NCBI RefSeq assembly: GCF_005869875.1
Contig: NZ_VAWG01000021.1
Span: 1 to 50,217 of the forward strand
Source of the DNA: Paenibacillus pinistramenti
Lineage (GTDB): Bacteria > Bacillota > Bacilli > Paenibacillales > Paenibacillaceae
Direction of reading: 5' to 3'
DNA: 50,217 nucleotides
Positions within the stretch are counted from its first letter, which is position 1. Every line of letters begins with the position of its first letter. The notes under the pieces are model-generated. The model was not told the origin of the DNA. It ran no database searches and saw only the letters and a program-made list of their open reading frames with translations. This document shows positions 27,054-35,743 of this stretch, one piece after another. A program made the position numbers and the translations under genes.

Positions 27054-28865
27054 ATGCTTTTTAATAAAATAAGACTTCTTAATGTCCTTGCTATTTTACT
27101 TCTTGTCTTCGGTAATATTTATATTGCTTTTTTGCTAGGAATTATACCTTTTAATGGATTTCCTACACTGGGAATTAATTATGCGGTGATGGGAGCTGGG
27201 AATTATCTCGCTAACAATGGTATTTTTCATACTACTCTAAAGCAGTTTGGATATCCTTATGGAAGTCCAAGTGATGAGATGTTTTTTCCCTATATTGTTA
27301 TTTCACTAACGAAGTTGTTCACAAATAATATCATCTTCAGCACTGTTTTTACTTATCTAATTTTTTATGTATGCTCGGTTTTTTGTCTAATCTATTTCTT
27401 TTATAAAATTACCAAAAATCTCTATGTAAGCTGGTTTTTTAGTATTTTATTTTACATAGATCCACTAATAGTTTCTCAAGTTGGAATCCCCGCTGTATTT
27501 TTTGGGATCATGCTTATTCCAATTTCACTGTGCCTTGATTACTATTTATCAAGAATAAAATCCAATCAATTTGTGTTTTTAAGTTGGAAGAATGCTGCTA
27601 TTTTTGCATTGTGTTATTTAGTCCGCCTGCTTTACCCTTCAACATCCTGGTATATTGCAGTTATATTGGCTGCTGCCTCATGCTTGTATTTTTTACTCTC
27701 TCTTTGTTTTAGAAAGGAATTTTCAATAAGAGCTTGGGGGTTCTATCTTTTATTTATAATTGTTCCGTGGCTGCTTGCTGCTGTATCAATAAAAATATTA
27801 TTACCAAGTGATATAACTAGCTTTTCTAGCCCATTGGACTTCTTTAGAGGCACCTCTCCAGATGTACTCAGTTTGTTGCTGCCTACTGATTCTCAATATA
27901 TAAGTAAAATTTTCTCAATTAACACGTACTTATCAAATAAATCTCTTAGTTTTCCAGGCGATTCTACAATGTGGTTTAACTATTTAGGCATCGTTTTGAT
28001 TGCAGTTTCTCTATTTTTTACTTTAAAGAATCGTCATAAACCAAATGTAAAAGCCTTTTCGCTCATATTTTTTGTTTTTCTTATTTTAGCATTAGGTCCG
28101 GCACTAAAATTTAATAATACAATTGTCAAAACGGGTTCAATAACCTACGAAAGTTATTTACTGAGTTCTAAACAAACGCTTTTAGAATTTCCATGGGATT
28201 TTATATATAAAATATTTCCATTTAATATGATGAGGGCCAACTATAGGTGGTTGATTGTACCAAAGATACTTCTATTAATTGGAAGTTGTTATGGATTGGC
28301 TTTATTGAAAGAAAAGAAAAAAAATGTTCTATACTATAGTTTAATTATATTGTTATTAATAGATTTTCTTCCAAAGACCTTCGCGCCGACTCAAGCCCAA
28401 GAAACTTTGAGCGAGATTCATCAGTTCAACAAAGATGTTATTGCGCCTATGAAAAAGTATAATTTCTCACTGAATGATCGTGTAGTTTTTATACCATCTG
28501 AAAATGATTATTTAGCGCCTTATATATCGAGTGAGGTTGGTTTTACAACTTATAATAGTGCCGGCGATAAAAGTTTAGCGATTAGTGCGCAGTATTTTCC
28601 GGATTCCATCCGTAATCTTCTAGCGGACTCTGATATTGCCAAGCTGAACCAAGATATTCTTGAGGTTAAGGAAAAAGGTTTGGCTGAATACGTCATCATG
28701 CCGTATTTTTCATTAAGATGGGAGTCGTATTATTGGCCGGTAAGCAAGAGTACTCTTGAAAACTATAAAAGTAAAGCTGATCAAATCGCTATGGAGTTAG
28801 CGAAGGATGGAATTCAAGTTTATAACGAAAAATATTTCACCATAATTAAACTGTCAGATAAGTAG
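27054..28865 (+). CDS. Polytopic membrane protein, GT-C-like glycosyltransferase candidate
   Basis: 603 aa, not recognised by name. About 11-12 hydrophobic helices cover residues 1-450, and a soluble, probably outside-facing C-terminal domain follows (residues ~455-603). An early extracytoplasmic loop (GINYAVMGAGNYLANNGIFHTTLKQFGYPYGSPSDEM) holds acidic residues in the place where GT-C enzymes have catalytic Asp/Glu. The layout is like YfhO or ArnT-class enzymes, which take sugars from a polyprenyl-phosphate carrier outside the membrane. Its neighbours, a UPF0104-type membrane protein and a polyprenyl-P GT2, would supply the carrier. A GAGG ribosome site precedes the ATG. A glycan polymerase is an alternative. 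Confidence 0.6.
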   Translation: MLFNKIRLLNVLAILLLVFGNIYIAFLLGIIPFNGFPTLGINYAVMGAGNYLANNGIFHTTLKQFGYPYGSPSDEMFFPYIVISLTKLFTNNIIFSTVFTYLIFYVCSVFCLIYFFYKITKNLYVSWFFSILFYIDPLIVSQVGIPAVFFGIMLIPISLCLDYYLSRIKSNQFVFLSWKNAAIFALCYLVRLLYPSTSWYIAVILAAASCLYFLLSLCFRKEFSIRAWGFYLLFIIVPWLLAAVSIKILLPSDITSFSSPLDFFRGTSPDVLSLLLPTDSQYISKIFSINTYLSNKSLSFPGDSTMWFNYLGIVLIAVSLFFTLKNRHKPNVKAFSLIFFVFLILALGPALKFNNTIVKTGSITYESYLLSSKQTLLEFPWDFIYKIFPFNMMRANYRWLIVPKILLLIGSCYGLALLKEKKKNVLYYSLIILLLIDFLPKTFAPTQAQETLSEIHQFNKDVIAPMKKYNFSLNDRVVFIPSENDYLAPYISSEVGFTTYNSAGDKSLAISAQYFPDSIRNLLADSDIAKLNQDILEVKEKGLAEYVIMPYFSLRWESYYWPVSKSTLENYKSKADQIAMELAKDGIQVYNEKYFTIIKLSDK

Positions 28866-28908
28866 AACTATAGTAGTGGTAAAAAATAAAATAGGCCGGT
28901 ACAAAAAA

Positions 28909-29883
28909 ATGAAAAAGACAGCCAAATTAATTATTTCCATATTCCTTACATTACTCTTCGTCCTATATATTGCCTTTAAGATCGACTGGATTAAATTTGT
29001 GAGTATTATCCAGGATCTCAACTATGTGATGTTGATTTTTGCAGCGACAGTCTACTTTTTATGTTATTACCTGAGAGCTTTACGTTTTAAACTTCTGCTA
29101 GCAGATCCTGTAGTCAAAACTAGCCAGTTGCTGGGGGTTAGTATATTGCATAATTTTTATAACAGAGTGATTCCAGCTAGATTGGGCGATTTTTCGTTAA
29201 TATATTTATTAAAAAGGGTTCGAAGAACTTCATTGGCCTCAGGTATAAATGTTTTTATTTTTGTAAAGTTATACGATTTGCTAATTTCTGTATTCTTATT
29301 GTCGCTATCCTATACTGTCCTATATAAACTAAATTTAATTAGTATTGGTCTGTGGATAGTTACTGCGATTCTGCTATTCTGCGCTTTGAAGCCATCAACA
29401 TTTTTGTATCTATTTCGCAGAGTTTTAAATAAAATTAGCATGCGAAAAATTTTCAAAACAATTGATGAAAAAGTAGGAGTATTAATCGGACATTCAAAAG
29501 AGGTAGAAACAAATCAATTGCGTATTTATCTGTTTTTTACTTCGCTAGGGATATGGAGTTTTATTTTCGTGTTCTTTTATTTATTGTTTTTTTCATTGAA
29601 TCAGAAGTACGAGATGTGGGATACCTTATTTGCAACAACACTGGCAAATTTTTCATGGGTTCTGCCCATTAATGGGGTCGGCGGATTTGGTACAATGGAA
29701 GTAAGCATGGCATTTGCTTTTTCGATGAGAGGGTATTCTTTCCAGGATTTATTGGTTTGCGCTTTTTATATTAATGTTGTCGTATTTATATTAACGACCT
29801 TATTTGCCATAGTTCCCTATTTTAAGATATTGAGAAAGGAGAATACTAATGAAATTAATCATTCAAATTCCGTGCCTGAATGA
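28909..29883 (+). CDS. UPF0104 / LPG-synthase-TM-like membrane protein (possible lipid flippase)
   Basis: 324 aa from ATG 28909. The GTG at 28876 has no ribosome site, and that of the ATG is weak too. Eight or so membrane helices are visible. The family signature is seen in YYLRALRFKLLL near the N-terminus, in ILHNFYNRVIPARLGD, and in LPINGVGGFGTMEVSMAFAF near the end, as in AglD/MprF-type integral membrane regions. It lacks the soluble lysyl-transferase domain of MprF. Members with this gene context are proposed to move polyprenyl-P-sugars or to aid glycolipid transfer; this is inference. Its end overlaps the next gene by 35 bases, so the pair is tightly coupled. Confidence 0.75.
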   Translation: MKKTAKLIISIFLTLLFVLYIAFKIDWIKFVSIIQDLNYVMLIFAATVYFLCYYLRALRFKLLLADPVVKTSQLLGVSILHNFYNRVIPARLGDFSLIYLLKRVRRTSLASGINVFIFVKLYDLLISVFLLSLSYTVLYKLNLISIGLWIVTAILLFCALKPSTFLYLFRRVLNKISMRKIFKTIDEKVGVLIGHSKEVETNQLRIYLFFTSLGIWSFIFVFFYLLFFSLNQKYEMWDTLFATTLANFSWVLPINGVGGFGTMEVSMAFAFSMRGYSFQDLLVCAFYINVVVFILTTLFAIVPYFKILRKENTNEINHSNSVPE

Positions 29884-30856
29884 AGAGGCATCCCTTCCGG
29901 TTACTATTAGAGATATACCTAGGAAAATTAAGGGGATCAGTAAGGTTGAAATTTTGATTATTGATGACGGCAGTACTGATAGAACAATTGAAGTAGCTAG
30001 ATCATTAGGGGTAGACCATATTGTCCGTTTCCCTAAAAATAAAGGGCTGGCTGAGGCCTTCAAGGCCGGTATTGATGCGTCCCTTAAATTAGGAGCAGAT
30101 ATTATTGTAAATACCGACGCAGACAATCAATACAGAGGTGCTGATATTCCTAAATTGATTGCCCCTATCCTTAGCGGAGACTATGATATGATAGTCGGTG
30201 ATAGAAAAACCGACAATATTGCTCATTTTTCCCCTATAAAGAAGTTCTTTCAGAAATTTGGAAGCAGTGTTGTGAGAAGACTGTCCCAGACAAAAGTTCC
30301 TGACGCTGCAAGTGGTTTTCGTGCCTATTCCCGTGATGCCGCACTTCGGTTAAATATTGTATCTGAATTTACATATACTTTAGAGACTATTATACAGGCT
30401 GGTCATAAGAAGTTAGCTATAGGACATGTAGAGATTGGTACGAACGGGAAACTTAGAGAGTCTCGTTTATTTAAAGGTATTACTAATTACATGAGACGCT
30501 CTGCTAAAACTATTGTCCGAATTTATACTATGTATAAGCCAATGAAGGTGTTTGTAATTGCAGGTTTGATTTCAACGTTTATTGGATTACTAATAGGACT
30601 TAGATTTTTAATCTTCTATTTAACAGGTTCAGGGAATGGACATGTTCAATCCTTGATTTTGGCTGCAGTGATGATGATTGTTGGTTTTCAACTTGGAACA
30701 TTAGGAGTTATTGCAGATTTAATATCCAATAATCGTAAACTTATAGAAGAATTACTGTACCGGGTTAGAAAGATAGAATTAAGCCAACCAGTTATCATGG
30801 ATGATAATTATGAATCAAAGGCCCATACGGCTAAAGATAAAAAACAAATCTCATAA
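29849..30856 (+). CDS. GT2 polyprenyl-phosphate glycosyltransferase (GtrB/DPM-like) with C-terminal membrane helices
   Basis: 335 aa. The GT-A fold is clear: IIQIPCLNEEASL, IIDDGSTDRTIEVA, then the DxD-type NTDADNQY and DAASGFRAYSRDA segments. Two membrane helices lie at ~225-250 and ~262-285 (VFVIAGLISTFIGLLIGL; SLILAAVMMIVGFQLGTLGV). This is the form of GtrB/DPM1 enzymes that load a sugar from a nucleotide donor onto undecaprenyl phosphate. Together with the two preceding membrane proteins it makes a three-component glycosylation set. The sugar could be mannose (manC is adjacent) or glucose. It starts inside the end of the previous gene and lies 13 bases before ugd. Confidence 0.88.
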   Translation: MKLIIQIPCLNEEASLPVTIRDIPRKIKGISKVEILIIDDGSTDRTIEVARSLGVDHIVRFPKNKGLAEAFKAGIDASLKLGADIIVNTDADNQYRGADIPKLIAPILSGDYDMIVGDRKTDNIAHFSPIKKFFQKFGSSVVRRLSQTKVPDAASGFRAYSRDAALRLNIVSEFTYTLETIIQAGHKKLAIGHVEIGTNGKLRESRLFKGITNYMRRSAKTIVRIYTMYKPMKVFVIAGLISTFIGLLIGLRFLIFYLTGSGNGHVQSLILAAVMMIVGFQLGTLGVIADLISNNRKLIEELLYRVRKIELSQPVIMDDNYESKAHTAKDKKQIS

Positions 30857-30869
30857 AGTGGTGAAAGAG

Positions 30870-32201
30870 ATGAAATTGGCTGTAATAGGTACTGGGTATG
30901 TCGGATTAACTTCAGGAGTTTGTTTTGCAGAGATGGGTAATGAAGTTATCTGTGTAGATATTGACTCTTCTAAGATTGAGCAGCTGAATTTAGGTATTAT
31001 GCCTATTTATGAACCCGGAATTGAGAAGCTTGTAATCAAAAACAGTGCATCAGGAAGGTTAAAGTTTACTACGGATTTAGATATGGCAGTGCAAGCTGCA
31101 GAAATTATCATTATTGCTGTAGGGACTCCTTCTTTAGAAGATGGAAATGTAGATTTGTCATTCGTCCACACCGCAGCTAAGCAAATTGGGGCATGCATGA
31201 ATGAATATAAAGTCATTGTTAATAAAAGCACTGTTCCAGTGGGAACTGCTAGTCAAGTGCAAGAGATTATCGGCGCAAATATAACGGATGAAAACATTGG
31301 TTTTGATGTGGCCTCTGTACCGGAATTTTTGAAAGAAGGCACAGCGGTAGAAGATTTCTTTCAAACAGAGCGCGTTGTAATAGGAGTAGCTTCTGCAAAG
31401 GCGCGTGAAATCCTTGTTGAGCTTCATAAGCCATTAAATACAAAAATACAGGTCACCGACATTCGAAGCGCAGAACTTATAAAATATGCAGCAAATTCTT
31501 TTTTGGCTATGAAGATATCTTTCATTAACGAAATTGCAAATATCGCAGAACTTGCAGGAGCTGATATTTCACAAATTGCAGAAGGAATAGGCACTGACTC
31601 TAGAATAGGGAGCAAGTTTTTGAAAGCAGGAATTGGGTTTGGAGGTGCATGTTTTCCGAAAGATACTAAAGGTCTTATTAAGATCGCTGAGCACCTGGGA
31701 CTGAATTTCAATCTGCTTCAAGAAGTTATCAATGTCAATGAAATTCAGTATAAGAAGTTAATAAGCATGCTGGAAGAGGAATGCGAAGATCTAGAAAACA
31801 AAACGGTTGCTGTCTTGGGGCTAAGTTTTAAACCTAACACAGACGATATAAGAGAAGCGGCATCAATTAAGATTATTAATGATTTAAAGAAAAAATATCC
31901 GGGTCTGCATTTGAAAGTTTTTGATCCGGCTGCTATGGAATTAGCTAAGACACAACTTGGCGCCACGGTTCAATACTGTACTTCTGTAGAGGATGCCCTT
32001 ACGGAAAGCCACGCTGCGCTTATTGCGACTGAATGGAATGAATTTATTTCCTTTGGTCTGGAGAATTACAAAAAGTATTTGAAAGAACCAATAATTATTG
32101 ATGGAAGAAACTGCTTTAGTCCTCAAGCGGCATTCAATTTGAATATTGTCTACCGAAGTATCGGCAGAAGGTCAAATGTTAATAGAGTATTAATTCATTA
32201 A
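30870..32201 (+). CDS. ugd: UDP-glucose 6-dehydrogenase
   Basis: 443 aa from ATG 30870 (GGTGAAAGAG just before it); the longer frame overlaps the GT2 gene and is rejected. The NAD-binding MKLAVIGTGYVGLTSGVCF opens the protein, STVPVGT and EFLKEG follow, and the catalytic Cys261 lies in GFGGACFPKDTKGL. The C-terminal UDP-binding domain has LGLSFKPNTDDIREA. It oxidises UDP-glucose twice to UDP-glucuronate, an acidic sugar for the glycan. GalU, encoded at 45.2 kb, would supply the substrate. It is the last A+T-rich gene before the rml block. A UDP-mannosamine dehydrogenase is less likely on the motifs seen. Confidence 0.92.
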   Translation: MKLAVIGTGYVGLTSGVCFAEMGNEVICVDIDSSKIEQLNLGIMPIYEPGIEKLVIKNSASGRLKFTTDLDMAVQAAEIIIIAVGTPSLEDGNVDLSFVHTAAKQIGACMNEYKVIVNKSTVPVGTASQVQEIIGANITDENIGFDVASVPEFLKEGTAVEDFFQTERVVIGVASAKAREILVELHKPLNTKIQVTDIRSAELIKYAANSFLAMKISFINEIANIAELAGADISQIAEGIGTDSRIGSKFLKAGIGFGGACFPKDTKGLIKIAEHLGLNFNLLQEVINVNEIQYKKLISMLEEECEDLENKTVAVLGLSFKPNTDDIREAASIKIINDLKKKYPGLHLKVFDPAAMELAKTQLGATVQYCTSVEDALTESHAALIATEWNEFISFGLENYKKYLKEPIIIDGRNCFSPQAAFNLNIVYRSIGRRSNVNRVLIH

Positions 32202-32270
32202 GAGATCTTGTTAGTGCAAAATAGAATGAACCAACCTAGTGATGCCGTTTATAATGAGGAGGATCCTTAC

Positions 32271-33014
32271 ATGAAAGCAATCATCCTAGCAGGCGGGACC
32301 GGCTCCCGCCTTTTTCCTTTAACCAAAGTCACCAACAAACATCTGCTGCCCGTTGGCAAGTACCCAATGATCTTCCACTCTGTATATAAGCTTAAACAAG
32401 CCGGATTGACCGACATCATGGTCGTCACAGGCAAGGAGCATATGGGCGCTGTAGTTAACCTGCTCGGCAGCGGCAGTGATCTAGGCGTGGCTTTCACTTA
32501 TAAAGTCCAGGATGAAGCCGGCGGGATCGCCCAGGCTTTAAGCTTGGCCAAGCGTTTTGTCGGGGATGATCAGATGGTTGTTATTCTTGGCGATAATGTC
32601 TTTGCTGACGATATTACCCCTTACGTCCAAAATTTTGAGAATCAGCAGACCGGAGCAAAAATCCTGATTCAAGAGGTTCCTGATCCGGGGCGTTTTGGGG
32701 TTCCGGAACTGCAGGGGGATAGAATCATCTCCATTGAGGAAAAGCCGCAAACCCCCAAAAGCAATTACGCCGTAACCGGCATATATATGTTTGATAGCTC
32801 CGTTTTTGATATTATCAAAACGCTGAAGCCGTCGGCGCGCGGTGAATTGGAGATCACTGATGTAAATAATGCCTATATCGGGCGCGGCCAGCTTACTTAT
32901 GATGTGCTTGAGGGCTGGTGGACAGATGCCGGAACTCATGCCTCATGGGCCAGAGCTAATGAGCTCGCGCAGGATATTCTTTTTGGTGAAGAATTCGGCA
33001 AATTGAAACTTTAG
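32271..33014 (+). CDS. rfbA: Glucose-1-phosphate thymidylyltransferase, short form
   Basis: 247 aa from ATG 32271, which has GAGGAGG nine bases upstream. It opens with MKAIILAGGTGSRLFPLT followed by KHLLPVGKYPMI, has LGDNVFADD and EEKPQTPKSNYAVTGIYMFD, and ends at GWWTDAGTHASWARAN. It is ~45 residues shorter than E. coli RmlA, lacking the C-terminal extension; this short form is usual in Bacillales S-layer glycan loci. It makes dTDP-glucose, first step of dTDP-L-rhamnose and also of the dTDP-4-amino sugar route encoded downstream. It starts a block with clearly higher G+C than the preceding genes. Confidence 0.93.
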   Translation: MKAIILAGGTGSRLFPLTKVTNKHLLPVGKYPMIFHSVYKLKQAGLTDIMVVTGKEHMGAVVNLLGSGSDLGVAFTYKVQDEAGGIAQALSLAKRFVGDDQMVVILGDNVFADDITPYVQNFENQQTGAKILIQEVPDPGRFGVPELQGDRIISIEEKPQTPKSNYAVTGIYMFDSSVFDIIKTLKPSARGELEITDVNNAYIGRGQLTYDVLEGWWTDAGTHASWARANELAQDILFGEEFGKLKL

Positions 33015-33032
33015 GTGAAGGGGAGTCGAACG

Positions 33033-33581
33033 ATGAAGGTAACTCCTTTGAATCTGGAAGGAGCCAGTCTGCTGGAACCGGTGGTTCATGGGGACCATCG
33101 CGGTTTTTTTATGGAAAGCTACAATGAACAGGTGATGCAGGCTAAAGGCCTTAACTATCATTTTGTTCAGGATAATCAGTCCCTGTCTGCCCAGCCGGGG
33201 GTGCTGCGCGGTCTGCATTATCAGCTGAATCCAAAGGCGCAGACGAAGCTGGTGCGGGTTCTGTCCGGAGCCATTTATGACGTGATCGTAGATGTGCGCC
33301 GGAGCTCGCCGACCTTTGGGCAGTGGCAGGGCTTTATTTTGAGCGAGTTTAATCAGCGGCAGCTGCTGGTGCCGAAGGGTTTTGCGCATGGCTTCTGCAC
33401 GCTTGTGCCAAATACCCAAGTCATGTATAAAGTGGACGAATATTATTCTCCGGAGAATGACCGCGGCATACTATGGAATGACCCTGCGCTTGGCATTGAT
33501 TGGCCGGCGTCCAATCCGGTGCTGTCGGAGAAGGATCAGCGGCACCCGCTGCTGCAGGATGCGGAACTGAATTTTGATTAG
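33033..33581 (+). CDS. rfbC: dTDP-4-dehydrorhamnose 3,5-epimerase
   Basis: 182 aa from ATG 33033 (AAGGGGAG seven bases upstream), the normal RmlC size. The cupin fold shows GDHRGFFMESYNE, the catalytic-His segment GVLRGLHYQLNPKAQTKLVRV, AHGFCTL, and the Tyr-containing YKVDEYYSPENDRGILWNDPALGIDW near the end. It epimerises C3 and C5 of dTDP-4-keto-6-deoxyglucose on the way to dTDP-L-rhamnose. It follows rfbA after 18 bases and precedes rfbB by 30, in the order A-C-B-D seen in Geobacillus and Paenibacillus slg loci. Confidence 0.95.
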   Translation: MKVTPLNLEGASLLEPVVHGDHRGFFMESYNEQVMQAKGLNYHFVQDNQSLSAQPGVLRGLHYQLNPKAQTKLVRVLSGAIYDVIVDVRRSSPTFGQWQGFILSEFNQRQLLVPKGFAHGFCTLVPNTQVMYKVDEYYSPENDRGILWNDPALGIDWPASNPVLSEKDQRHPLLQDAELNFD

Positions 33582-33611
33582 AGGATGAATGGAAATGAGG
33601 GGGAGCCTTTC

Positions 33612-34637
33612 ATGAAACTGCTTGTCACCGGCGGAGCCGGTTTTATAGGCAGCAACTTTGTGCTATATATGCTGAAAGAGCATCCGGAGTATGAAATCGT
33701 GAACGTGGATGCTTTAACTTATGCAGGCAATCTGGAAAATTTAAAATCCATCGAAGACAATCCGAAGTATACCTTTGTTAAGGCGGATATTCAGGATACG
33801 GCGGCTGTAGATGAGCTGTTTCAGCAGGGCATCGATGTTGTCGTAAACTTTGCAGCTGAATCGCATGTGGACCGGAGCATTTTGGATCCGGGTATTTTTG
33901 TGAAAACGAATGTTTTAGGGACACAAGTGCTGCTGGACGCAGCCAAGAAATACGGCGTGACAAAGTTTGTACAGGTTTCTACGGATGAAGTTTATGGATC
34001 GCTGGGGGCGACCGGGTTATTTACCGAAGAGACACCGCTTGCTCCAAACAGCCCTTACTCGGCATCCAAAGCCAGCGGCGATCTGCTGGTGCGGGCTTAT
34101 CATGAGACGTTTGGCCTACCTGTAAATATTACCCGCTGCTCGAATAACTATGGTCCCTATCAGTTTCCGGAGAAGCTGATTCCTTTAATGATATCCCGTG
34201 CTTTGGCTGATGAAGCCCTGCCCGTCTATGGGGATGGCATGAACATTCGGGATTGGCTCTACGTGGAGGATCATTGCAGCGCTATCGATCTGGTAATTCA
34301 CGAAGGAATTAATGGTGAAGTATACAATATCGGCGGCAATAACGAGCGGACTAATGTGGAAATTGTACAAACAATTTTGAAGCAGCTAGGTAAGCCAGAG
34401 TCATTGATCAAGTTTGTTCAGGATCGGCCAGGACATGATCGCAGATACGGTATTGATCCGACCAAAACAATGTCAGAACTCGGCTGGAAGCCGAAGTATA
34501 CATTTGAGACGGGGATTAAGGAAACCATACAATGGTATCTAGATAACAAAGAATGGTGGACGCGTATTCAGTCGGGTGTCTATCAGCAGTATTATGCCGT
34601 GCAGTACAATTCTCGCTTAAATGAGGCATCACAATGA
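33612..34637 (+). CDS. rfbB: dTDP-glucose 4,6-dehydratase
   Basis: 341 aa from ATG 33612 (GGGGGAG upstream). It is an extended SDR enzyme: NAD motif [11 protein letters not shown] at residue ~8, [23 protein letters not shown] with the catalytic Asp-Glu pair, and YSASKASGD with the Tyr-x3-Lys. It makes dTDP-4-keto-6-deoxyglucose, the branch point between rhamnose (RfbC, RfbD) and the 4-amino sugar made by the aminotransferase at 35.7 kb. Its stop overlaps the rfbD start by four bases. Confidence 0.96.
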   Translation: MKLLVTGGAGFIGSNFVLYMLKEHPEYEIVNVDALTYAGNLENLKSIEDNPKYTFVKADIQDTAAVDELFQQGIDVVVNFAAESHVDRSILDPGIFVKTNVLGTQVLLDAAKKYGVTKFVQVSTDEVYGSLGATGLFTEETPLAPNSPYSASKASGDLLVRAYHETFGLPVNITRCSNNYGPYQFPEKLIPLMISRALADEALPVYGDGMNIRDWLYVEDHCSAIDLVIHEGINGEVYNIGGNNERTNVEIVQTILKQLGKPESLIKFVQDRPGHDRRYGIDPTKTMSELGWKPKYTFETGIKETIQWYLDNKEWWTRIQSGVYQQYYAVQYNSRLNEASQ

Positions 34638-35518
34638 AGGCGCTGGTTACCGGAGCCAGCGGGCAGTTGGGACGGGACATGGTTCTACTTTTAGAAAAGG
34701 TGGGGCATACCGTCCTCGCCTGCGACCGCGAGCAGATGGATATCACGGATCAAGCAAAGTGTCATGATATCATTTCATCGTTTTCTCCAGAAGTCATTAT
34801 CCATTGTGCTGCATATACAGCTGTGGATGCAGCAGAAGCCGATCCAGATCGAGCCTATTTGGTGAATGCCGCCGGCACCCGGAATGTTGCTATGGCTGCA
34901 GAACAAGTCGGATCGAAGCTTATTTATATCAGTACGGATTATGTATTTGATGGCAACTCTGAGGTCCCTTATGTGGAATACGACAATACGAACCCGCAAA
35001 GCGTATATGGCAAATCAAAGCGTGCGGGTGAACTGCTGATCCAGTCTCTGTCCACCAAATGGTTTATCGTGCGGACATCGTGGGTGTACGGACATTACGG
35101 GAATAACTTTGTTAAGACAATGTTGAAACTTGGTCAGGAAAAGCCAAAGGTGCAGGTCGTTCATGATCAAAAGGGCTCGCCGACCTATACGAAGGATTTG
35201 GCAGAGTTCTTGCTTGAACTTATGGCCACGGAGAAGTACGGCATATACCATGCCTCCAACAGCGGCTGGTGCACGTGGTATGAGTTTGCGCAGACGATTT
35301 TTGAAGAGGCGGGGCGGTTGGTGCCAGGATTTTCACTCCATGCCGAACTGGAGTCGTGTACAACCGAACAATTCCAGCGTCCGGCCCCCCGTCCCCGTAA
35401 TTCGATTATGGAACATCTTTCGATTCGTACGAATGGCTTTAATGATTTGCGTCCTTGGCGTGAGGGATTGCAGGAGTTTCTCAGAGGGGTTCATAATCAA
35501 ACGATCACTAGACCATGA
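34634..35518 (+). CDS. rfbD: dTDP-4-dehydrorhamnose reductase
   Basis: 294 aa. NADPH motif [10 protein letters not shown] is at residues ~7-16, [13 protein letters not shown] follows, then STDYVFDG and YGKSKRAGE with the Tyr-x3-Lys pair, RTSWVYG, and the family end [13 protein letters not shown]. It performs the last step to dTDP-L-rhamnose. ATGA overlap with rfbB indicates translational coupling. It is the last gene of this transcription unit and is followed by a perfect terminator. Confidence 0.95.
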   Translation: MKALVTGASGQLGRDMVLLLEKVGHTVLACDREQMDITDQAKCHDIISSFSPEVIIHCAAYTAVDAAEADPDRAYLVNAAGTRNVAMAAEQVGSKLIYISTDYVFDGNSEVPYVEYDNTNPQSVYGKSKRAGELLIQSLSTKWFIVRTSWVYGHYGNNFVKTMLKLGQEKPKVQVVHDQKGSPTYTKDLAEFLLELMATEKYGIYHASNSGWCTWYEFAQTIFEEAGRLVPGFSLHAELESCTTEQFQRPAPRPRNSIMEHLSIRTNGFNDLRPWREGLQEFLRGVHNQTITRP

Positions 35519-35580
35519 TTATTTGGTCAATTTATTTTTCTTTCGGGTTTGATCCTTCAATTGAAAACGGTTGACCTTTA

Positions 35581-35614
35581 AACAAAACGTCCCTTAGTAG
35601 TGGGACGTTTTGTT
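35581..35614 (+). terminator. Terminator after rfbD
   Basis: AACAAAACGTCCC (35581-35593) pairs perfectly with GGGACGTTTTGTT (35602-35614). The right arm is itself T-rich. It separates the rml unit from the aminotransferase operon and can work on both strands. Confidence 0.85.
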
Positions 35615-35631
35615 GTAGTTTCTTTGACGTT

Positions 35632-35652
35632 TAGTAAATGTCGTATTTACTA
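35632..35652. promoter_or_regulatory. Palindromic operator candidate before the amino-sugar operon
   Basis: TAGTAAAT (35632-35639) and ATTTACTA (35645-35652) form a perfect 8-bp dyad around GTCGT. It ends where a -35 box would begin relative to the -10 at 35674. I do not recognise the cognate regulator; no regulator gene is adjacent. Confidence 0.55.
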
Positions 35653-35670
35653 CTTTGTTCGTAAACAATA

Positions 35671-35679
35671 TGTTACAAT
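35671..35679 (+). promoter_or_regulatory. Extended -10 promoter of the amino-sugar operon
   Basis: TGTTACAAT (TGn plus TACAAT) lies 64 bases before the aminotransferase ATG. The -35 position (35651-35656, TACTTT) is poor and touches the palindrome, so activation or repression there is plausible. Confidence 0.55.
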
Positions 35680-35743
35680 AACCGTGCTGAAAATCGAATT
35701 CAGTCAGAACTTATATCTCAACATGAAAAGGTAAATCAACGTC

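Noticed and set aside
32227..32255. TATAAT at 32250-32255 as a promoter for rfbA
   Set aside because: Transcription would start inside the GAGGAGG ribosome site, and no -35 box is seen; likely chance.
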